A stretch of DNA of 64,000 nucleotides from Neomicrococcus lactis. GTDB lineage: Bacteria; Actinomycetota; Actinomycetes; Actinomycetales; Micrococcaceae. This document shows positions 20,741 to 30,031 of this stretch, piece by piece (position 1 is the stretch's first letter; each line of letters opens with the position of its first letter). The stretch covers positions 868,001 to 932,000 of the forward strand of contig NZ_JACHBL010000001.1 in assembly GCF_014200305.1 (NCBI RefSeq). Direction: 5' to 3'. The position numbers were made by a program, and so were the translations under genes. The notes beneath the pieces were generated by a model that ran no database searches, was not told where the DNA came from, and saw only the letters and a program-made list of their open reading frames with translations.

Positions 20741-22153
20741 ATGGCATTGAATCCTGTTAACCCTGACACCACTGTAGATATTGACGCCATCCGTCAGATC
20801 GTGTCCCAAAATTTCCCTGAGAGCTTGGACCAGCTCATTGCGCTCGCGCGGATTCCGTCCGTCGCGTGGGAGTCTTTCGACGCTTCCAAGGTGCAAGAGA
20901 GCGCCGAGGCCGTTGCCGCCCTCGCGAAGTCCGTCGGCTTTGACGATGTCCGCATTGCGACGGCCCCTACTGACGAAGGCAAGCAGGGATACCCCGCAGT
21001 CCTCGCTCGCAAACCAGCCGCAGAGGGCAAGCCCACCATCCTGCTCTACGCGCACCACGACGTGCAGCCGCCGGGGGATCGCGCCCTCTGGGATTCCGAG
21101 CCCTTCGAGCCAGAACTCCGCGGTGATCGCTTGTTTGGTCGCGGCGCGGCTGATGACAAGGCCGGCGTCATTGCTCACATTTCTGCGGTGCGAGCGCTTG
21201 AAGTTGCGATGCCAGGCCACGGTCTGGGCATTTCACTCTTTATCGAGGGTGAAGAGGAAGCCGGCTCGCCGTCCTTCCGCAATTTCTTGGAGGAGAACCG
21301 CGCTGACCTCGCCGCTGACGTCATTGTGGTGGCCGACTCCGCGAACTGGGCCGTTGGAACGCCGGCACTGACCACCTCGCTGCGCGGAATGGTTGCCGGG
21401 GAGTTCGAGATCCGCGTCTTGGAGCACGCCGTGCACTCAGGCATGTTTGGCGGTCCCGTTTTGGACGCGCCGCTACTCGCCGCGCGTTTGGTTGCTTCCT
21501 TGCACGACGACGATGGCAACGTCGCGATTAAAGGCTTGCTTTCGAAGGAAGAAGCGGACGTTGATTACGACGACGCTCAGTTCCGTTCCGATTCATCCGT
21601 AGTGTCTGGCTATCAGTTGGCGGGCACCGGAAAGCTCACGGACCGCTTGTGGAATAAGCCAGCGATCTCTTTGATCGGCTTGGACATGGTGAGCGTCGCA
21701 GAATCAGCAAACGCATTGATTCCGAGCATTCGAGGCAAGCTCAGCATGCGCCTTGCCCCCGGCCAGGATGCCGCCGCAGCTGGCGCCGCATTGAAGAAGC
21801 ACATTGAGTCCTTGGATCTGCGCGGCGCTCACGTGTCGTTCAAGCTGACGGAAGAGGGCAGCTCCTACTTCCAGGACGCAGAGAACGACGCCGCAGCTCG
21901 CCTCATGAACGACTGCTTGCGGGACGCTTGGGGAACCGAGCCCGTGAACACGGGTATTGGCGGAAGCATCCCGTTCATCGCGGACCTCAAGGAACTGTAC
22001 CCGTCGGCGCACATTCTGATCACGGGCGTTGAAGATCCGGACTCGCGTGCCCACAGCGCTAACGAGTCGTTGCACGTTCCGGAGTTTGAGAAGGCGATCG
22101 TCGCGGAATCACTCTTGCTGGCGCGTTTGGCCAACAACGGTCTCGGCGAATAG
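20741..22153 (+). CDS. M20 family metallo-dipeptidase
   Basis: 470-residue cytoplasmic peptidase with two metal ions. Metal-site motifs are YAHHDVQPPGD (His, Asp), GRGAADDKAGV (bridging Asp) and EGEEEAGSPS (catalytic Glu pair). The dimerisation lid lies between about residues 200 and 320. Related proteins are annotated as Xaa-His or beta-Ala-Xaa dipeptidases; the exact substrate is unknown. Confidence 0.9.
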   Translation: MALNPVNPDTTVDIDAIRQIVSQNFPESLDQLIALARIPSVAWESFDASKVQESAEAVAALAKSVGFDDVRIATAPTDEGKQGYPAVLARKPAAEGKPTILLYAHHDVQPPGDRALWDSEPFEPELRGDRLFGRGAADDKAGVIAHISAVRALEVAMPGHGLGISLFIEGEEEAGSPSFRNFLEENRADLAADVIVVADSANWAVGTPALTTSLRGMVAGEFEIRVLEHAVHSGMFGGPVLDAPLLAARLVASLHDDDGNVAIKGLLSKEEADVDYDDAQFRSDSSVVSGYQLAGTGKLTDRLWNKPAISLIGLDMVSVAESANALIPSIRGKLSMRLAPGQDAAAAGAALKKHIESLDLRGAHVSFKLTEEGSSYFQDAENDAAARLMNDCLRDAWGTEPVNTGIGGSIPFIADLKELYPSAHILITGVEDPDSRAHSANESLHVPEFEKAIVAESLLLARLANNGLGE

Positions 22154-22317
22154 TTCATCCCAGAACTAGCGCGAGCTAGTACGGGAACAAGCCGCTGGGT
22201 CGAGGTGTTACACACTATGCGAAGGTTTGGTGCGGCAACTCGACCCTTGCGGACGTAAGATTGATGCAACAACGCGGCCTTTGATTTATGGGCCGTGAGA
22301 AAGAGAGTGAACTAGAT

Positions 22318-22692
22318 ATGAGTACTGTCACCAACGATGTTCAGGCCTCCGCTGAGGAGATGCCAACTCACGAAGTACAGCTCTCCGAGGTAGCAGCTGA
22401 CAAGGTACGTAGCTTGCTCGAGCAGGAAGGTCGCACTGACCTCCGCTTGCGTGTAGCTGTTCAGCCTGGCGGCTGCTCTGGCTTGATCTACGAGCTGTAC
22501 TTTGACGAGCGCGTCTTGGATGGCGACGCCGTTCGCGACTTCGATGGCGTAGAAGTCATCGTGGACAAGATGAGCGTTCCGTACCTCAACGGCTCATCTA
22601 TTGATTTTGAGGACACGATCAGCAAGCAGGGTTTCACGATTGATAACCCGAACGCAGGCGGATCGTGCGCTTGTGGTGACTCATTCCACTAA
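22318..22692 (+). CDS. erpA: A-type iron-sulfur carrier (ErpA/IscA)
   Basis: 124-residue Fe-S insertion protein. The three conserved cysteines are C53 (GGCSG) and C117 and C119 (CACG) near the C-terminus. ATG 22318 follows an AAGAGAG stretch; an earlier in-frame start at 22288 is possible. It is next to the cytochrome oxidase genes, as in other actinobacteria. Confidence 0.93.
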   Translation: MSTVTNDVQASAEEMPTHEVQLSEVAADKVRSLLEQEGRTDLRLRVAVQPGGCSGLIYELYFDERVLDGDAVRDFDGVEVIVDKMSVPYLNGSSIDFEDTISKQGFTIDNPNAGGSCACGDSFH

Positions 22693-22712
22693 GCGAACCT
22701 GACTTGGGACTA

Positions 22713-22760
22713 CGCTCCGGAATGTCATTTAGGCGTGCCGGAGCGTTGTTTTCCTTTTTC
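22713..22760 (+). terminator. Intrinsic terminator after erpA
   Basis: CGCTCCGG (22713-22720) pairs with CCGGAGCG (22738-22745) and is followed by a T-rich run (TTGTTTTCCTTTTT). It separates erpA from the ctaC operon. Confidence 0.85.
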
Positions 22761-22909
22761 TGCGCGCAGAAGAGGGTAAGCTCTACAGGGAGTAGTAGAA
22801 GAACAACGAACGATTGAAGATTCCAACGAGTCAGGGAGTGGGAAAGTTCCCACGGTCTCGCTGGGAACTTCATCGGAATCGCCGCACCAACGAAGAGGAA
22901 GGGCCGTCT

Positions 22910-23776
22910 GTGAGTTCGCAAGATCGAACCGGTAGCCGCCGGACGGTAGCAAAGGTCACCGCCATTGCCGCCGCGGGCACGCTGCTGTTGACGGGTTGTT
23001 CGGAAGAAGTTCAGCGAGGCTGGCTTCCGAACGTCGTAAAGGACACCACAAACCACACTGGAGCAATTCAAGAGTTATGGGTTAACTCATGGATCGCGTC
23101 TTTGATCATCGGTTTGCTCACTTGGGGTTTGATGCTCTGGTGCATCATCGCCTACCGTCGCCGTAAGGGTGACGAAGGCTACCCACGCCAGTTGAGCTAC
23201 AACCTGCCAATGGAAATCTTCTACACGGCAGTTCCGATCGTCATCATTCTTGCTTTCTACAGCTTCTCCAACTCGGTTCAGCACAAGATTGACGCTCCTG
23301 TTGACTCGCCGCTCGTCATCGACGTTCGTGCAAAGCAGTGGGCTTGGGACTTCAACTACAAGTACGAAGGCGAAGAGAAGTACTTCGCTGGCGTACAGGC
23401 ACACTTGGATGGCACTGAAGGCACCAAGGAAAAGCTCCCAACCTTGTACTTGCCAGTGAACGTCCCAGTGACTTTCGAGTTGAACTCGCGCGACGTCATT
23501 CATTCTTTCTGGATCCCGGCCTTCTTGCAGAAGCTCGACATGATCCCAGGCAAGACCAACCACATCTACCTCACTCCTCAGACCGAGGGTACGTTCGACG
23601 GTAAGTGTGCAGAGCTTTGCGGTGAATACCACTCGGAAATGCTTTTCAACGTCAAGGTTGTCTCTGAAGAAGAGTTCAAGCAGTACTTGGCAACGCTTCC
23701 TGACGGACAGATCGGTGAGGAATACGACCGTAAGCCGGACGTCGTCAACAGCACTACCCAAGGCGAAGGGGAGTAG
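22910..23776 (+). CDS. ctaC: Cytochrome c oxidase subunit II (lipoprotein)
   Basis: 288-residue aa3 oxidase subunit that takes electrons from cytochrome c at the CuA centre. From GTG 22910 (AGGAAGGG upstream) the signal ends in lipobox LLLTGC with C30 lipidated. Two transmembrane hairpin helices follow, then the cupredoxin domain with the CuA site [12 protein letters not shown]. The open frame extends upstream to 22814 but those residues do not form a signal. First gene of ctaC-ctaD-ctaF. Confidence 0.95.
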   Translation: MSSQDRTGSRRTVAKVTAIAAAGTLLLTGCSEEVQRGWLPNVVKDTTNHTGAIQELWVNSWIASLIIGLLTWGLMLWCIIAYRRRKGDEGYPRQLSYNLPMEIFYTAVPIVIILAFYSFSNSVQHKIDAPVDSPLVIDVRAKQWAWDFNYKYEGEEKYFAGVQAHLDGTEGTKEKLPTLYLPVNVPVTFELNSRDVIHSFWIPAFLQKLDMIPGKTNHIYLTPQTEGTFDGKCAELCGEYHSEMLFNVKVVSEEEFKQYLATLPDGQIGEEYDRKPDVVNSTTQGEGE

Positions 23777-23781
23777 ACACA

Positions 23782-25506
23782 ATGACTACTTACGAATACG
23801 CCACGGATGAAGCGAAGGCCATCTCGCCTCGCGTTGTCCCGGTGTCGAAGGGTCGTATCGTCGTTGACTGGATCACGACGACAGACCACAAGAAGATCGG
23901 TTACCTCTACCTGATCACCTCGTTCTTGTTCTTCTGCATCGGCGGTGTCATGGCTCTCATGATCCGTGCCGAGCTGTGGGAACCAGGAATGCAGATCCTT
24001 CAGACGAAGGAACAGTACAACCAGCTCTTTACGATGCACGGCACGATCATGTTGCTCATGTTCGCAACGCCATTGTTCTCGGGCTTTGCCAACGTTTTGA
24101 TGCCACTTCAGATTGGTGCTCCTGACGTTGCGTTCCCACGTTTGAACGCTTTGGCCTACTGGCTGTACTTGTTCGGCTCTGTTATTGCAGTCGCCGGCTA
24201 CATCACCCCCCAGGGTGCTGCATCGTTCGGTTGGTTCGCATACGCACCGCTTGCCTCCACCACCTTCAGCCCTGGCGTGGGTGGCGACCTCTGGGTCTTC
24301 GGTCTGGCACTGTCCGGTTTCGGTACCATCCTTGGTTCCGTCAACTTCATCACCACGATCATCACGATGCGCGCTCCTGGCCTGACCATGTGGCGTATGA
24401 GCATCTTCACGTGGAACACGCTCATCACGGCATTCTTGATCATCATGATCTTCCCGCCGTTTGCTGCTGCACTGTTCGCGCTAGGTGCTGATCGCCGCTT
24501 CGGCGCACACGTCTTCGACCCTGAGCACGGCGGTCCAATCCTCTGGCAGCACTTGTTCTGGTTCTTCGGTCACCCCGAGGTTTACGTGTTGGCCCTGCCG
24601 TTCTTCGGTGTGGTTTCTGAAATCTTCCCGGTCTTCTCTCGTAAGCCAATCTTCGGCTACAAGGGTCTGATCTTCGCGACGATTTCCATCGCTGCACTGT
24701 CCGTATCCGTATGGGCACACCACATGTACGTCACCGGCGCCGTCTTGCTTCCGTTCTTCGGATTCATGACGATGCTCATCGCAGTTCCAACCGGTGTGAA
24801 GTTCTTCAACTGGATCGGCACCATGTGGCGAGGATCCATCACCTTCGAAACGCCAATGCTTTGGTCGATCGGCTTCTTGGTGACCTTCCTCTTCGGTGGT
24901 CTGACCGGTATCACGCTCTCGGCTCCGCCACTCGACTTCCATGTCTCTGACACCTACTTCGTGGTTGCACACTTCCACTACGTGGTCTTCGGTACCGTGG
25001 TCTTCGCAATGTTCGCTGGCTTCTACTTCTGGTGGCCAAAGTGGACGGGCAAGATGCTCAACGAGCGCCTTGGCAAGATCCACTTCTGGCTCTTGTTCAT
25101 CGGCTTCCACATGACGTTCCTCATCCAGCACTGGTTGGGCGTTATCGGTATGCCACGTCGCTACGCCGACTACATGGTTGAAGACAACTTCACGGCAATG
25201 AACCAGGTTTCCACGGTGGGCTCCATGATCTTGGCGCTCTCCATGGTTCCGTTCTTCTGGAACGTCTACACCACGGCTCGCAATGGTCGGAAGATCGAAG
25301 TTGATGATCCATGGGGCTTCGGTGCCTCGCTGGAATGGGCAACGTCTTGCCCTCCACCACGTCACAACTTCCACTCCATCCCACGCATCCGCTCAGAGCG
25401 TCCTGCGTTGGATCTGCACCATCCTGAGTTGTCGGCTTTCCGTTCGACTCCAACGAACCCCGCCGCGAAGATCTTCGGCCCAGCTGATCAGGGAGACAAG
25501 CGCTAA
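23782..25506 (+). CDS. ctaD: Cytochrome c oxidase subunit I
   Basis: 574-residue catalytic subunit with twelve transmembrane helices, heme a, heme a3 and Cu[16 protein letters not shown] is the CuB-ligand helix with the cross-linked His-Tyr, and HHMYVTG and VAHFHYV supply the remaining metal and heme ligands. It starts 5 nt after ctaC. It ends TAATG, overlapping ctaF. Confidence 0.98.
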   Translation: MTTYEYATDEAKAISPRVVPVSKGRIVVDWITTTDHKKIGYLYLITSFLFFCIGGVMALMIRAELWEPGMQILQTKEQYNQLFTMHGTIMLLMFATPLFSGFANVLMPLQIGAPDVAFPRLNALAYWLYLFGSVIAVAGYITPQGAASFGWFAYAPLASTTFSPGVGGDLWVFGLALSGFGTILGSVNFITTIITMRAPGLTMWRMSIFTWNTLITAFLIIMIFPPFAAALFALGADRRFGAHVFDPEHGGPILWQHLFWFFGHPEVYVLALPFFGVVSEIFPVFSRKPIFGYKGLIFATISIAALSVSVWAHHMYVTGAVLLPFFGFMTMLIAVPTGVKFFNWIGTMWRGSITFETPMLWSIGFLVTFLFGGLTGITLSAPPLDFHVSDTYFVVAHFHYVVFGTVVFAMFAGFYFWWPKWTGKMLNERLGKIHFWLLFIGFHMTFLIQHWLGVIGMPRRYADYMVEDNFTAMNQVSTVGSMILALSMVPFFWNVYTTARNGRKIEVDDPWGFGASLEWATSCPPPRHNFHSIPRIRSERPALDLHHPELSAFRSTPTNPAAKIFGPADQGDKR

Positions 25507-25907
25507 TGAAAGTTGAAACTGGCATCTTTTTGGGTGGAGCCCTCTTCTTCCTTCCGATCGGAATCGTTTACGGTTTCTTGACGGACTTCAAGGAATGGGT
25601 TGGCTTCCCGGCCATCTTGATGGTCTCGATCATGTCGGCCTTCATCGGCTTCTACTTGTACAAGACCGCCAAGAGCGTCGGAATGCGTCCAGAGGACCGC
25701 GCTGACGGCGAGATTCACGAGAATTCGGGAATCGTCGGCGCGTTCAGCCCTTGGAGCTGGTGGCCAATCGCCCTCGCCGGCGGTGCAGCTATCGGATTCC
25801 TCGGATTGGCAGTTGGCTGGTGGATTCTCTTCATCGGCGCTGGCTTCTCGGCGATCGGTCTTGTCGGCTGGGTTTACGAATACAGCCGCGGAGATCACGC
25901 ACACTAA
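25506..25907 (+). CDS. ctaF: Cytochrome c oxidase subunit IV (actinobacterial)
   Basis: 133-residue membrane protein with four predicted helices in two hairpins (GALFFLPIGIVYGFL; MVSIMSAFIGFYLYK; then two after SPWSWWPIAL). This is the actinobacteria-specific small subunit of the aa3 oxidase in the bcc-aa3 supercomplex. Its ATG shares a base with the ctaD stop. Confidence 0.92.
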   Translation: MKVETGIFLGGALFFLPIGIVYGFLTDFKEWVGFPAILMVSIMSAFIGFYLYKTAKSVGMRPEDRADGEIHENSGIVGAFSPWSWWPIALAGGAAIGFLGLAVGWWILFIGAGFSAIGLVGWVYEYSRGDHAH

Positions 25908-25919
25908 GAATTCCGCAGT

Positions 25920-25967
25920 AAAGGGTGGGGCCCTGACTCAATAACGAGTCAGGGCCCCACCCTTTTT
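25920..25967 (+). terminator. Strong intrinsic terminator of ctaCDF operon
   Basis: Perfect 20-bp stem (25920-25939 with 25946-25965), six-base loop AATAAC, followed by T residues. It ends the oxidase operon 13 nt after ctaF. Confidence 0.95.
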
Positions 25968-26102
25968 CGTACCCCGACAAAGTCAACTGCCATCCGCCAG
26001 AGAAGCAGTCCTTCAGTCACACGTCCATCGCCACACGTGGGCTGTAGATGATCAATAAAAGGGGAACGCCACTAGGGGAGTAGGTGCCCTTAGGATTGAT
26101 GC

Positions 26103-26849
26103 ATGCCATCCTCAATGCCGAAGTATCAACGTATTCGCCTTGAGCTCAAGCAGATGGCCGAGGAGCGCGCTACAAGTCGCGATCCCATTCCCAGCGAGCG
26201 TGATCTCAGCGTTCACTTTGCTGCAGCCCGTATGACCGTCCGCCGAGCTATTGACTCACTTGTTGAAGAAGGCGTCTTGGAACGTGTGGTAGGCGTTGGC
26301 ACGTTCGTCTCCAGACCGAAGGTCGATCTACACGCGCGACTGACCTCGTACTCCGAAGAAATGCAACGACGTGGCATGGTGCCCACGGCTCGAGTGCTCC
26401 ATTTCGACGAACGGTCCGCAAACACGGTTCTAGCGCGCGAAATAGAACTCACCGAGGGTGAACCCGTAATTCGCCTCCAGCGCCTTCTACTGGCCGATGG
26501 AGAGCCTATGAGCCTCGACGAGAACTATCTGCCGGCCAAGTACGTGCCGGGGATCCTCGATGAGCCTCCACCGTCGTCCCTCTATAACCTGCTGGAGGTC
26601 CGCTACGGCATTGTTATGCAGTGGGGTGAGGATCAGGTCGAGGCGACCGCTGCAACGCCCTCAGAGGCGCGTTTGCTGGGTATCGACGTAGGCATGCCAC
26701 TCATGCGCATTCAACGCCATGCATTCGTGGGCCAACGGCTCATGGACTATTCCGTATCGCTGTACCGGGCTGACCGCTACAAGCTCTGGGTGCCACTCGA
26801 GCGCGTGAGGACAAGCACGCGGCGGCCTGCAGCCAGCCGCGATCTGTAA
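26103..26849 (+). CDS. GntR/HutC-family transcriptional regulator
   Basis: 248-residue regulator. The N-terminal winged helix spans about residues 5-75 (SERDLSVHFAAARMTVRRAI). A UTRA effector domain follows (about 90-235, with GEPVIRLQRLLLADGEPMSLDENYLP). HutC-type regulators usually sense sugars, amino-sugar phosphates or amino acids. ATG 26103 has AGGA 8 nt upstream; ATG 26118 is an alternative. No metabolic gene follows, because accessory DNA begins right after it, so its target cannot be guessed from context. Confidence 0.88.
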   Translation: MPSSMPKYQRIRLELKQMAEERATSRDPIPSERDLSVHFAAARMTVRRAIDSLVEEGVLERVVGVGTFVSRPKVDLHARLTSYSEEMQRRGMVPTARVLHFDERSANTVLAREIELTEGEPVIRLQRLLLADGEPMSLDENYLPAKYVPGILDEPPPSSLYNLLEVRYGIVMQWGEDQVEATAATPSEARLLGIDVGMPLMRIQRHAFVGQRLMDYSVSLYRADRYKLWVPLERVRTSTRRPAASRDL

Positions 26850-26940
26850 GCCCGTCTCAGAGCTGTATTTCTAGAACACGAGTCTTCCCTGACCCGCTTC
26901 GAGTATTTGTTGGTGTTGAGCTACGCCGGTGCAACGTAAC

Positions 26941-26978
26941 GGGGTGGCTTGTGAAAAAGTGAAATATCCGACGATAGT
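26941..26978 (+). repeat. 38-bp Tn3-like terminal repeat, copy 1 (relic)
   Basis: Begins GGGGTGGCTTGTG and shares 32 of 38 positions with 43857-43894, including an identical 20-nt core (positions 14-33). Starting with GGGG and a length of 38 bp are typical of Tn3-family ends. Both copies face the same way. Copy 2 sits beside a Tn3 transposase fragment, which supports the reading. Confidence 0.55.
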
Positions 26979-27129
26979 GCGATTTCCTGCCAAGTGCAGC
27001 CGTTGAACAGCATTCTTGCCGGCTTGTAGCGCTGGGCCTGATCTTCGTAGGCCTTGTTTATTGCAAAGCCCGGAGGCCATTACTTTGGCGTACACGACAG
27101 GCGATACATCAAGAACCTCTACAATCCAG

Positions 27130-27134
27130 GGCTA
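27130..27134 (+). repeat. Target-site duplication, left copy (GGCTA)
   Basis: GGCTA directly outside the left inverted repeat, matching GGCTA outside the right one at 41472-41476. Five bases is the standard Tn3-family duplication. Confidence 0.93.
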
Positions 27135-27174
27135 GGGGTCTTGGTAGTAATGGGGACGGATTGAGCGCTAAGCC
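27135..27174 (+). repeat. Left terminal inverted repeat (40 bp)
   Basis: Identical to the reverse complement of 41432-41471 over all 40 bases. Its inner part contains the stop codon of the resolvase gene. Confidence 0.97.
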
Positions 27175-27770
27175 TCCAGGGTCGCTTTGGCGGTGGGGCG
27201 CCGTCCGATGCTTGCCTTGTCGAGGTGCCCGTAGATGGTGGAGCGCGGGACCTGGAGGAGGTCGGCGATGCGTTGGACCGTATGGGTCCCCGCGTCGTAG
27301 AGCTGCTGGGCGTGGTGGGCCTGGTCGGGGGTGAGTTTCGGGCGTCTTCCTCCTGTTCGCCCGCGGGCGCGGGCGGCGGCGAGTCCGTCGCGGGTGTTGG
27401 CGACGATGAGTTCTCGTTGCAGTTCGGCCAGGACTGAGAGCATTCCGAACATCGCACGTCCTTCCGCGGTCGTGGTGTCGATGCCCTGCTCAAGGACACG
27501 TAATCCCACACCACGCTCGCGGAGGGCCGCACCGAGGGTCACCAGGTGGAGCACCGAGCGTCCGAGCCTGTCCAGGCGGGTGATGACCAGCTGGTCGCCT
27601 GCGCGGTTGGCCGAGGCGAGGGCCTTGTCGAGCTCGGGCCTGCTGGCCTTGGCACCGCTGGCATGGTCGAGGTAGATGTTTGCCGGGTCGACGCCGGCGC
27701 GGGCCAGGGCATCCGTTTGGTGGTCAGGGTTTTGGTCGGCGGTGGAGACCCGCGCGTATCCGATCAACAT
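27168..27770 (-). CDS. tnpR: Tn3-type serine resolvase
   Basis: 200-residue site-specific recombinase resolving cointegrates of the transposon. The N-terminal catalytic domain starts IGYARVSTADQNP with the nucleophilic serine. The DRLGRS motif is near residue 70, and a C-terminal helix-turn-helix follows (TVQRIADLLQVPRSTIYGHL). I start at ATG 27770, which gives the usual length; the open frame to 27893 runs through the res region. The stop lies inside the left inverted repeat. Confidence 0.95.
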   Translation of the reverse strand: MLIGYARVSTADQNPDHQTDALARAGVDPANIYLDHASGAKASRPELDKALASANRAGDQLVITRLDRLGRSVLHLVTLGAALRERGVGLRVLEQGIDTTTAEGRAMFGMLSVLAELQRELIVANTRDGLAAARARGRTGGRRPKLTPDQAHHAQQLYDAGTHTVQRIADLLQVPRSTIYGHLDKASIGRRPTAKATLEA

Positions 27771-27895
27771 GTGTCGATAATACCGGTGCTGCATGGTTTG
27801 ACGACGTTGATTTCCGGCACGGGTTTCAGACATTGTTTCCGCGGCGTGTCGCCGACAGGTTCGGGATGTCGTCAAATGACCGTTTCTCGACATGC
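27771..27895. promoter_or_regulatory. Putative res site of the transposon
   Basis: The 125 bp upstream of tnpR contain several resolvase-like half-sites. TGTCG (27772-27776) pairs with CGACG further on, TGTCGCCGACA lies near 27846-27856, and TGTCG (27867-27871) faces CGACA (27888-27892). Tn3 resolvases bind three such imperfect dyads between tnpR and its neighbour, so position and content fit. Confidence 0.55.
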
Positions 27896-27920
27896 TACGT
27901 CCAGTCGCGGTGTATCCCGC

Positions 27921-28128
27921 TTAGAGCAGACCCCGCTCCTGCTGTTTGGGTGGGCAGGGAACCGTTCCATAGGAGCAGAAAACGCAGCAGTCCCCCAACC
28001 GCTGGGCGTAGACGCTCCCCGCAGCCGGGGCATACCCAGAAGAACTGGCATGCGTCGGTCGGCATCTGAACGGAAGTGGCTACGCCGCACGACGGGCACG
28101 ACACCACGGAGTTTAATTCGACGGACAT
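27921..28128 (-). pseudogene. GDCCVxC-domain (seleno)protein, frameshifted
   Basis: From ATG 28128 (GGAG 9 nt upstream) the frame gives VVSCPSCG, MPTDACQFFWVCPGCG and RLRPAV, matching the small zinc-like GDCCVxC family often found in mercury/metal elements. The family signature GDCCVFC is encoded next, but in another frame. A run of five C on the + strand (27992-27996) has one base too many. Removing it restores LRPAVGDCCVFCSYGTVPCP and a stop at 27921. As read, the frame runs on to 27895 with unrelated residues. This is a true frameshift or a homopolymer error. Confidence 0.72.
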
Positions 28129-28191
28129 CTCTAGGCTCTCCATGGGTTGGCAGAAAATGCGGTTGACGGCCCCGATTGTCTGGCTGACCGG

Positions 28192-28830
28192 TCAGCCGAT
28201 GAAAGCGGGCAGGAATCGCAGAAAGACCGACCCTGCGACCAAGACGTAGGCGATGGCCACGAGCGTTCCGGCCCAGTCGGCGGCGAACCTGGTCACGGCC
28301 CGGGGCGCGGGAATGATGCCGTGGACGAGGTTGCGGACCGTGAGCAGGATAAACAAGGGGATCATCGCCGCCCACACGACCATGCAGTACAGGCACAGGA
28401 TATAGATCTCGAAGAGGGCCTGGCTCCAGAGCCAGATCACGAACACCGTCCCCAGGCTCACCCCAACCTGTAGCCCTGCCCAGTACCAGCGTCCCGGGGA
28501 AGCCCCGGAGAGCACCATCATGGCGGTGGCCAGGATGAGCGCGAAGGCGACGATGCCGATCAGCGGGTTGGGGAAGCCGAAGAGTTCGGACTGCCAGGTG
28601 CCCATGACCCTCCCGCAGGAAACCCACGGGTTCACGTCGCAGCTGGTGATGTGGCCAGGGTTCTTGTACAGGGCCAGGCGCTCCAGGACGAGGATGGCCG
28701 AGGCGACCCAGCCCACGGCCCCGGAGATCAGCAGCACGAGGCCGAAGGCACGGGGGAGGGCGAATCGGGGAACCCGGACGGATGGTTCCCGGGGGCCTGC
28801 CGCGTGGTCATCGGTTCTCGGTGTGGTCAT
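28192..28830 (-). CDS. Vitamin K epoxide reductase (VKOR) family protein
   Basis: 212-residue membrane protein with about five helices. The VKOR active-site pair is C146 and C149 (ILCLYC). The loop pair C64 and C72 (SCDVNPWVSC) shuttles electrons from the partner. Bacterial VKOR reoxidises DsbA with quinone, replacing DsbB. It lies 30 nt downstream of a DsbA-like gene on the same strand, which matches that pairing. Confidence 0.92.
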   Translation of the reverse strand: MTTPRTDDHAAGPREPSVRVPRFALPRAFGLVLLISGAVGWVASAILVLERLALYKNPGHITSCDVNPWVSCGRVMGTWQSELFGFPNPLIGIVAFALILATAMMVLSGASPGRWYWAGLQVGVSLGTVFVIWLWSQALFEIYILCLYCMVVWAAMIPLFILLTVRNLVHGIIPAPRAVTRFAADWAGTLVAIAYVLVAGSVFLRFLPAFIG

Positions 28831-28860
28831 GGTGTCTTCTTCCGGTTCCAGGGACGGGGT

Positions 28861-29556
28861 TTAGTTGGCGGCGGCTTCGGCGATGGCGGCCTGGAACTGT
28901 TCCAGGCTCTGGACCGTGAGCATCTTGCCGTCGAGGAAGAAGGTCGGGGTGCCGGTCACGCCCAGGGCCTTCCCGTCGGCGATGTCGAGCTTTACGCGTT
29001 CCTCGGTGGTCGGGTCGGCGACGGCCGCGTCGTAGGCGGCCATATCGAGTCCGAGGTCTTCGGCATAGGTGCGGAACAGGGCGCTCTTGTTCTCGGCGGA
29101 TTCGCCCCACTGGGCTTGGGTGTCGAACATCTTCTTGTACATCGGTTCGTAGGCGTCCTGCTGGGCTGCGGCCTCCACGGCCACGGCGGCGTTCGTGGAG
29201 TTCAGGTGCCCTGGCAGCGGGAAGTAGCGGTGGACGAAGGTGACGTTCTCCGAGTACTCGGCGCGCAGCTCCTCGACGAACGGGTAGGCCGCACCGCAGG
29301 CTTCGCATTCGTAGTCCAGGAACTCCACCAGGACCGCCTTCTCGCTTGGTGCTTGGGAAAGCACCCGGCTGTTCTCCCGGACGACCTGCTGTTCGGTGGT
29401 GGCGGCGTCGGCTGCTTGGGGGGAAGCGGCCTTGGAGTTTCCCTGGGCGACGGCGTAGCCGATGATCGCAGCGACAACGGCGGCGGCCAGCAGGATCCAG
29501 ACGACGATCTTGGGTTTCTTCGGGGATCGGGTGCTGGGAGGGATCGGAGTGCTCAC
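28861..29556 (-). CDS. Membrane-anchored DsbA-family thiol oxidoreductase
   Basis: 231 residues. A cytoplasmic basic N-terminus is followed by one helix (about 18-37) and an extracytoplasmic thioredoxin fold. The active site is C84-E-A-C87 (DYECEACGAAYPF) and the cis-proline loop is TGTPTFF. I start at GTG 29556; the open frame to 29937 has no DsbA features upstream. With the downstream VKOR it forms an oxidative folding pair on the transposon. Confidence 0.9.
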   Translation of the reverse strand: MSTPIPPSTRSPKKPKIVVWILLAAAVVAAIIGYAVAQGNSKAASPQAADAATTEQQVVRENSRVLSQAPSEKAVLVEFLDYECEACGAAYPFVEELRAEYSENVTFVHRYFPLPGHLNSTNAAVAVEAAAQQDAYEPMYKKMFDTQAQWGESAENKSALFRTYAEDLGLDMAAYDAAVADPTTEERVKLDIADGKALGVTGTPTFFLDGKMLTVQSLEQFQAAIAEAAAN

Positions 29557-29698
29557 GTGGTGTTCCGTTCTGTGGCCGGCGTGCACTAGGGCAGGCCGGA
29601 CGGGTGGGGAGTGTGGGGTGGAATGGCCGTAGCCGGGCGCGGCTGTTCGGTGCACCGTGGCAAGGAGGAATGCGGTTCCCTGATGATCGGCTGTCCCG

Positions 29699-30031
29699 TC
29701 ACCGGCAGGTGCATCCTTCGGGGGTGCAGCAATCCGGGTCCACGGTGAGGACGAGTTCCAGCAGATCACCCAAGGCCGATCCGAGCCGTGGGTCGGCCAA
29801 CCGGTACCAGGTGTTGCGGCCCTCCGGCTGGGCCGCAACCAGTCCGCATCCGCGCAGGCAGGTGAGTTGGTTCGACATCGACTGCCGGGAGACGCCCAGC
29901 TCCGTGGCCAGGTCCGAGGGCCTCGCGGGGGCGTCACGCAGGGCCAACAGGATCCGGGTCCGGGTCCCGTCCGACAGGGCGTGGCCCAATTGCGTCAAGG
30001 CCGAGGTATGCGTGGGGGTTGCGCTTTTCAT
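29699..30031 (-). CDS. CmtR-like ArsR/SmtB metal sensor
   Basis: 110-residue winged-helix repressor resembling mycobacterial CmtR. Cysteines C58 and C62 (CLRGC) in the recognition helix region and C102 in the tail (DPDCCTPEGCTC) match the C57/C61/C102 cadmium-lead ligands of CmtR. Three more tail cysteines (C101, C107, C109) are present. ATG 30031 is preferred. The second sensor gene is divergent, with 203 bp between. A direct repeat TGATCCA at 30048-30054 and 30063-30069 lies over its presumed promoter. Confidence 0.87.
   Translation of the reverse strand: MKSATPTHTSALTQLGHALSDGTRTRILLALRDAPARPSDLATELGVSRQSMSNQLTCLRGCGLVAAQPEGRNTWYRLADPRLGSALGDLLELVLTVDPDCCTPEGCTCR

Larger units (their letters stand above)
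26850..27134. other. Left flank of the transposon: relic DNA, no gene
   Basis: No supported coding region. It holds a 38-bp repeat at 26941-26978 that begins GGGG and resembles a Tn3-family end. When the 14.3-kb transposon is removed, its right edge joins the sequence after 41476. The joined stretch does not form a gene I recognise. Confidence 0.5.

Noticed and set aside
26871-27095. A 74-codon minus-strand frame beside the transposon
   Set aside because: It crosses the 38-bp relic end and lacks a ribosome site or known motif.
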